From positions 1 to 48,698 of the forward strand of contig JBBINY010000018.1 of NCBI GenBank assembly GCA_037443645.1: a stretch of DNA of 48,698 bases, read 5' to 3'. Shown one piece after another: positions 44,772 to 48,698 of this stretch. How positions within the stretch are numbered: the stretch's first letter is position 1; every line of letters starts with the position of its first letter. Source of the stretch: UBA2336 sp037443645 (GTDB taxonomy: Bacteria > Bacteroidota > Bacteroidia > Cytophagales > Cyclobacteriaceae). The notes under the pieces are model-generated. The model did not search any database. It was not told the origin of the DNA and saw only the letters and a program-made list of their open reading frames with translations. The position numbers were made by a program, and so were the translations under genes.

Positions 44772-46775
44772 ATGGCAAAAGAAAAAGAAAAAAAGAAGGT
44801 AACTCCCGAAGAAGCATTGGTAGAAGAACTGAAAGCTGCCAAGAAGAGATTAAAACCAGTAGGGGAGATTGATGAAATTGATCCGCTGGAAGAAGCGAAG
44901 GCGTTTAAAAAGGAAGCTGAGGTAATAGACACCGAGGCCATTCCGGTAACAGAGCTTAAAAAGGGGCTTAGGCCACAACTTACTCCCGGTGAATTTGATT
45001 GGGATGCGTTTCAACAAAAAGGATTTGGCGAGGGCTACTCCGCTAAAGACCGCGAAGAAATGGAGAAGCTTTATTCCGGCACAGTTACTACGGTAAACCG
45101 GGGTGAGGTTGTGAACGGAATTGTTGTGGGTATTAACGACCGCGATGTTATTCTGAACATCGGTTTCAAATCAGACGGGTTGGTGCCCCTGGCCGAATTC
45201 AAAGATCAGCCGGATTTAAAGATTGGTGATCCGGTGGAAATCTTCATTGAAGAGCGTGAGGATAAAATGGGCCAGTTGGTTCTTAGCCGCAGGAAAGCCA
45301 AACTGGTTAAAGGTTGGGAACGCATTCAGAAAGCCTTAGACGAAGACCTGGTAATTGAAGGCTTTGTTAAGCGCAGAACAAAAGGAGGGTTGATTGTGGA
45401 CGTATATGGCATTGAGGCATTCTTACCCGGATCACAAATCGATGTGAAGCCCATTCGTGACTTTGATATTTATGTGAACAAAGCCATGGAAGTGAAAGTG
45501 GTGAAAATCAATTACACCAACGACAACGTGGTTGTGTCACATAAAGTGCTGATCGAAAAAGACCTTGAAGAACAGAAGGTGGCCATCCTCAGCAACCTGG
45601 AGAAAGGTCAGGTGTTGGAGGGTACCATTAAGAATATGACGAACTTCGGGGTATTTATCGACCTTGGTGGTGTAGATGGATTATTGCATATCACCGACAT
45701 TTCATGGGGCCGAATAAGCCATCCGGAAGAAGTATTGAAGCTCGACCAGGTTGTGAAAGTGGTTGTGCTGGATTTTGACGAAGACAAGAAGCGGATCAGC
45801 CTCGGCATGAAGCAACTTACCCCGCATCCGTGGGACTCACTGCCTGCCGATATTCAGATTGGTTCACGCGTTAAAGGAAGGATTGTTAATGTTGCTGATT
45901 ATGGTGCCTTCCTTGAGCTGCAGCCTGGTGTTGAAGGGTTGATTCACGTTAGTGAAATGAGTTGGTCGCAGCACCTTCGCAATCCGCAAGATTTCATGAA
46001 AGTTGGTGATGAGGTAGAAGCCGTAGTGCTGACCATCGATCGGGAAGAGCGCAAAATGTCATTGGGCATCAAGCAGCTTAGCGAGGATCCATGGACCCGT
46101 CAGGATGTGCTCACGAAATACGCCATCGGTTCGCGCCATGAGGGGATCGTTCGAAACCTCACAAACTTTGGGTTATTCATTGAACTGGAGGAAGGCATTG
46201 ACGGCCTGGTGCACGTGTCTGATCTGAGCTGGACCAAAAAGGTAAAGCATCCCTCTGAATTTATTAAAGTGGGTGAACGAATGCGTGTAGTTGTTCTTGA
46301 ATTGGATGCTACCAACCGCAGGCTTGCCCTAAGCCACAAACACCTGGAGGAGAACCCGTGGGATACGTTCGAGACCATCTTTACGGTTGGCTCAGTACAC
46401 AAATGCACCGTTATCAGTAAGAACGATAAGGGTGCCATCCTTGAACTGCCTTATGGTATTGAAGGATTCTGTGCGTTGAAGAATCTTGCCAAAGAAGATG
46501 GTTCGAAGACTGAAGTCGGTGATTCACTGGAATTTAAAGTGCTTGAATTCTCGAAGGATGACCGTAGAATCGTTCTTTCTCATAAGGCCATGTATTCAAC
46601 AGCTGAGGAAGATAAGGCTCCTGCAAAGAAAGCAGGCACTAAAGCAGCCCCTAAAGGCAAAACGATCGATAAAATTAATCAGGAGGTTGAAAAGTCAACC
46701 CTGGGTGATCTTGAAGCGTTGAGTGCATTGAAAAGCAAAATGGATGCACCCAAAGGTGACGGCAAAGCCGGGTAA
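44772..46775 (+). CDS. rpsA: 30S ribosomal protein S1
   Basis: A 667-residue protein with six S1 (OB-fold) RNA-binding repeats: near residues 110-180 (GEVVNGIVVGINDRDVILNI), 195-262, 280-350 (LEGTIKNMTNFGVFIDLGG), 366-438 (VKGRIVNVADYGAFLEL), 453-525 (HEGIVRNLTNFGLFIELE) and 540-608. A ~100-residue charged N-terminal extension rich in Lys and Glu precedes them and a Lys/Ala-rich tail follows, both usual for Bacteroidota S1. It recruits mRNA to the 30S subunit, important where Shine-Dalgarno sites are weak, as in this genome. A hairpin leader precedes and an intrinsic terminator follows the gene. Confidence 0.96.
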   Translation: MAKEKEKKKVTPEEALVEELKAAKKRLKPVGEIDEIDPLEEAKAFKKEAEVIDTEAIPVTELKKGLRPQLTPGEFDWDAFQQKGFGEGYSAKDREEMEKLYSGTVTTVNRGEVVNGIVVGINDRDVILNIGFKSDGLVPLAEFKDQPDLKIGDPVEIFIEEREDKMGQLVLSRRKAKLVKGWERIQKALDEDLVIEGFVKRRTKGGLIVDVYGIEAFLPGSQIDVKPIRDFDIYVNKAMEVKVVKINYTNDNVVVSHKVLIEKDLEEQKVAILSNLEKGQVLEGTIKNMTNFGVFIDLGGVDGLLHITDISWGRISHPEEVLKLDQVVKVVVLDFDEDKKRISLGMKQLTPHPWDSLPADIQIGSRVKGRIVNVADYGAFLELQPGVEGLIHVSEMSWSQHLRNPQDFMKVGDEVEAVVLTIDREERKMSLGIKQLSEDPWTRQDVLTKYAIGSRHEGIVRNLTNFGLFIELEEGIDGLVHVSDLSWTKKVKHPSEFIKVGERMRVVVLELDATNRRLALSHKHLEENPWDTFETIFTVGSVHKCTVISKNDKGAILELPYGIEGFCALKNLAKEDGSKTEVGDSLEFKVLEFSKDDRRIVLSHKAMYSTAEEDKAPAKKAGTKAAPKGKTIDKINQEVEKSTLGDLEALSALKSKMDAPKGDGKAG

Positions 46776-46792
46776 GCTTTTTGAATGTAGTC

Positions 46793-46822
46793 AAAAGGTG
46801 GTTTCGGCCACCTTTTTGTTTT
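46793..46822 (+). terminator. Intrinsic terminator of rpsA
   Basis: AAAAGGTGG (46793-46801), loop TTTCGG, CCACCTTTT (46808-46816) with T-rich tail TTTTTGTTTTTTG. A 9-bp stem and T-run make this the best terminator in the window, 18 bases after the stop codon. Confidence 0.88.
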
Positions 46823-46852
46823 TTGTAGGGCATTATGAAATTCATAGTTTTG
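46822..46852 (+). promoter_or_regulatory. Consensus promoter for the tRNA-Cys region
   Basis: TTTG (46822-46825), exactly 19 bases, TAGTTTTG (46845-46852): a full match to both Bacteroidota promoter elements. The predicted start near 46857 lies 7 bases before the broken tRNA copy and ~83 bases before the intact tRNA-Cys, so the copy stands where the tRNA would normally begin. The -33 TTTG overlaps the tail of the rpsA terminator. Confidence 0.65.
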
Positions 46853-46863
46853 CTCACAATCAA

Positions 46864-46903
46864 GGTTCCGTGGCCGACTTGCCTGCCGAAGGCAGGGTGG
46901 CTA
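46864..46903 (+). repeat. Truncated tRNA-Cys 5' copy interrupted by a palindrome
   Basis: GGTTCCGTGGCCGA (46864-46877) is identical to the first 14 bases of the tRNA-Cys at 46940. Then come 19 foreign bases (46878-46896) including the hairpin CCTGCC-GAA-GGCAGG, then GTGGCTA (46897-46903), which is the direct continuation of the tRNA D-loop (46954-46960). Removing the 19 bases restores a contiguous 21-base tRNA 5' end. After that, similarity is lost. No tRNA can be formed from it. Confidence 0.82.
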
Positions 46904-46939
46904 TAGAGCAAGACCTGAAACCAACGGGGTTAGTTTAAA

Positions 46940-47010
46940 GGTTCCGTGGCCGAGTGGCTAGGCTGAGCTCTGCAAAAGCTCCTACAGCGGTTCGAATCCG
47001 CTCGGAACCT
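46940..47010 (+). tRNA. tRNA-Cys (anticodon GCA)
   Basis: Acceptor GGTTCCG with CGGAACC, D-arm GCC..GGC, anticodon stem GAGCT/AGCTC with loop CTGCAAA (anticodon GCA), T-arm AGCGG-TTCGAAT-CCGCT and discriminator T, which is the identity base for Cys. CCA is not encoded. It should be read from the promoter at 46822-46852, through the broken copy. No terminator is seen right after it. Confidence 0.95.
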
Positions 47011-47030
47011 CTTCCTGTTGGTATAGCAGT

Positions 47031-47627
47031 TCACCTTTTTATTCGCATCATGGTTATGCCGGGTAGGGTGATACTATTAAGGCTATTATCCTCAACCAGT
47101 TCAGGCACTTCAAAAACATCAGGATTTACTTTCCCTTGTTTGATGAGTACAGCCGTATGAATTACCTCCATGCCCATTACACTTTTAACAATTTGCAGAG
47201 GGAGGCTTCCGGATAATTTTAGAAACTCGGACAGTCCTTCGCTGGTATGTTTGGCGAAGAGAGTCGGGTCAACTTTAGCCTGTGTGTCGTTATAGTAGTA
47301 GTCATACTGCCCCAGGCCCCATTTCAGACGGATAATTTTGCAGGGAAAACCCATGATGGTCACAGTACTGTCAACAACGCTAACTGCTGGCTTGTCTGCA
47401 CCACCCTTCAGATCGAGGTCTAATGCCTGCTGAACAGAACAGATATCCTTCCCTGAAACCTGGTATGAATAAATAGTATTACTTGACGGATCATAAATTT
47501 TAGTGGTTTCGGCTGCGTCCGATCCAATCTGGGAATAGTTCCCCGCCCGGTAGAAAACCCATAAGGTATCAAACCACGAACCATCCGTGTTCATCTTTTC
47601 ACGAAGCATTTCTTTGGTAATCCCCAT
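47031..47627 (-). CDS. C-terminal part of a probable secreted protein (frameshift from the gene upstream)
   Basis: This frame gives 198 residues from the ATG at 47627 but has no signal peptide. It is open upstream to 47672 and reads QDIDIGKAWRDMGITKEM there, plausible coding text with no other start codon. The body is beta-rich (TKIYDPSSNTIYSYQVSG, VTIMGFPCKIIRLKWG, QYDYYYND) and ends VPELVEDNSLNSITLPG; it is like exported DUF4412-type proteins, with low certainty. It is most simply the second half of the 47650-48030 gene. If it is a separate gene, the ATG has GGAGAG two bases before it, which is too close. Confidence 0.6.
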   Translation of the reverse strand: MGITKEMLREKMNTDGSWFDTLWVFYRAGNYSQIGSDAAETTKIYDPSSNTIYSYQVSGKDICSVQQALDLDLKGGADKPAVSVVDSTVTIMGFPCKIIRLKWGLGQYDYYYNDTQAKVDPTLFAKHTSEGLSEFLKLSGSLPLQIVKSVMGMEVIHTAVLIKQGKVNPDVFEVPELVEDNSLNSITLPGITMMRIKR

Positions 47628-47649
47628 ATCTCTCCATGCCTTCCCAATA

Positions 47650-48030
47650 TCAATATCCTGTACATACTGTAATTACCCCCTGAAAACTCTGATCAGCCTC
47701 CGCATCCTCCAGTTCGGCTCTGCGCTTAAATGTGGCCAGGCCGGTTTCACGGCATTGCTGCCAAACGTACTCCCACAATTTTGTGAGTTCGGCTTCAGTT
47801 GCCTTGTCGAGGTCTATAACCTTTTTCTTTTTAAATTCTTTCTGATGTTTGGTTGCGGAATTGACAAAGCATGTGCCTACCTGTTCGTTGATTGCTTTAC
47901 TATGGGTGCTTGCCTCGAGGTTTATCTGCTTCAGGCAGGAGCAAACATCGTTGCCAAATTTTACGGTTACATCCTGGGCGACAGCCAGCGTGCACAGGGT
48001 AATCAAAGGAATAGTCAGGTAATATTTCAT
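47650..48030 (-). CDS. N-terminal part of a probable secreted protein
   Basis: A 126-residue frame with a signal peptide (MKYYLTIPLITLCTLAVAQ), a helical mature region with DVCSCLKQINLE and WQQCRETG (Cys pairs), and a Lys-rich coiled-coil stretch. It ends ..SFQGVITVCTGY*. The following frame (47031-47672) is open across the same 20 bases (47653-47672), so one extra base in that stretch would split a single gene of about 330 residues. Alternatively it is a short complete gene. No family is recognised. Confidence 0.6.
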   Translation of the reverse strand: MKYYLTIPLITLCTLAVAQDVTVKFGNDVCSCLKQINLEASTHSKAINEQVGTCFVNSATKHQKEFKKKKVIDLDKATEAELTKLWEYVWQQCRETGLATFKRRAELEDAEADQSFQGVITVCTGY

Positions 48031-48071
48031 GGTAAAGGGGTTAGGGTCTTACAAAATATAAGCGTTACGCC

Positions 48072-48698
48072 TTATTCGCTCAAACCATGCAGGTGATTGT
48101 CAATACGGAAGAAGGCTGGAATTTTTCGGGTTCCGGAAAAAACAGAGCTCACCAATTCGCCCAATGCGGGGCCATGTTTAAACCCATGCCCCGAACCTCC
48201 TCCCAGAAAAAACAGGTTAGCGGCCCTGGGATGGTGATCAAATACGAAGTTTCCATCCGGGGAGTTTTCATAAGGACATACCCGGTTTTCAATGAGTGGG
48301 GCATTTCTAAGATCGGGAAAGCGATGGGCAAGAAACTGGCGCGCCTTACTAAGCACTATCGGATTATAGGTACGATCGCCTGTGGAGGGATTAAACGATT
48401 CACCGCGTTGATCAACCCCGATTTTAAAACCCCGGTAAGTATTGCCTGGTATTCCGTAATAAAAGTCCTTGCCGTCCACATCAACCCATACCGGAAGTTT
48501 ATCGAACGCTTCCGCCTTTTCAGAAGGAACACCAAAATAATAGACTTCCTGTTTGGTACAGGTAATGATAGTACCAAGCACATCGGTGAATAACCCACCA
48601 AGCCACGATCCGCAGGCGAATACGAACCGGTCGGCATTAACGGTGCTTCCGGTTGAAAGAACAACTTCTTCCATCCTGTGGTTGGCGATTTTACCGGG
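48072..48698 (-). CDS. FAD-dependent oxidoreductase of the sarcosine-oxidase type, partial
   Basis: The 5' end lies beyond the window; the frame stays open to base 48698. About 208 C-terminal residues are seen. ADRFVFACGSWLGGLF is the substrate/FAD domain, and RVCPYENSPDGNFVFDHHP has the Cys that carries covalent FAD in monomeric sarcosine oxidase (C-x-Y-x-x-x-P-D). LFFLGGGSGHGFKHGPALGELV is the C-terminal FAD-binding motif (SGHGFK). Such enzymes oxidise N-methyl or secondary amines, making hydrogen peroxide. The substrate cannot be read. The 41-base gap to the next gene suggests it is transcribed ahead of the broken secreted-protein gene. Confidence 0.88.
   Translation of the reverse strand, partial: PGKIANHRMEEVVLSTGSTVNADRFVFACGSWLGGLFTDVLGTIITCTKQEVYYFGVPSEKAEAFDKLPVWVDVDGKDFYYGIPGNTYRGFKIGVDQRGESFNPSTGDRTYNPIVLSKARQFLAHRFPDLRNAPLIENRVCPYENSPDGNFVFDHHPRAANLFFLGGGSGHGFKHGPALGELVSSVFSGTRKIPAFFRIDNHLHGLSE

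Noticed and set aside
1..48698. CRISPR arrays, transposases, integrases, toxin-antitoxin pairs
   Set aside because: No regularly spaced repeats and no reading frames with transposase, integrase, Cas or toxin motifs were found on either strand.

Overview
The window looks like a chromosomal piece from a gliding-type member of the Bacteroidota, most likely order Cytophagales. The grounds are gldA, gldF and gldG upstream of a DUF4340 gene and dnaN, DUF5916, DUF6132 and DUF4369-type TlpA proteins, two-component kinases with periplasmic TPR sensors, promoter elements of the TTTG / TAnnTTTG type, weak Shine-Dalgarno use, and tRNA genes without an encoded CCA. It appears to come from a draft or metagenome assembly: there is a 10-N gap inside a helicase gene and a 100-N gap flanked on both sides by the same 55 bases.

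Layout. 1-4.3 kb: tail of an amidohydrolase gene, then on the minus strand a patatin-like membrane protein and a TPR histidine kinase. 4.4-10.5 kb: an AddA/AddB-type helicase-nuclease pair. 10.5-13.4 kb: a DUF6132 protein, an FtsX/MacB-type permease and the collapsed remnant of a second permease. 13.5-20.8 kb: ion and energy genes (kup, type II NADH dehydrogenase, two tandem CaCA cation exchangers, corA). 20.9-24.0 kb: a polyprenyl diphosphate synthase, an unknown protein and a DUF4369/TlpA-type protein. 24.2-30.5 kb: gldA, an outer-membrane barrel gene, gldFG, a DUF4340 gene and dnaN. 30.5-36.2 kb: a phosphoesterase, a frameshifted DUF5916 protein, a coiled-coil membrane protein, a GH16 lipoprotein, tRNA-Gly(CCC) and an outer-membrane barrel. 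36.2-42.4 kb: small accessory genes (YkgJ-type Cys cluster, thioredoxin, HD hydrolase coupled to a TPR sensor, NTF2-like, histidine phosphatase, aldo/keto reductase, OmpA domain). 42.5-46.8 kb: an ABC ATPase-TolC pair and rpsA behind a structured leader. 46.8-48.7 kb: tRNA-Cys with a broken copy in front of it, a probably frameshifted secreted protein, and the C-terminal part of a sarcosine-oxidase-like flavoprotein.

How genes work together. GldA, GldF and GldG form the ABC transporter tied to gliding and the type IX secretion apparatus. AddA and AddB would process double-strand breaks. CorA and two exchangers form a divalent-cation operon. No intact transposase, CRISPR array or phage gene was seen.

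The most unusual signal is a set of short palindromes with CCTG...CAGG ends. One is a 20-bp perfect palindrome next to a duplicated tRNA-Gly 3' end. One is a CCTGCC-GAA-GGCAGG hairpin inserted in the D-loop of a truncated tRNA-Cys copy. A related hairpin sits at the predicted start of the rpsA transcript. All three lie beside translation genes. No gene-free stretch exceeds 300 bases; the longest (13238-13535) holds the permease remnant.
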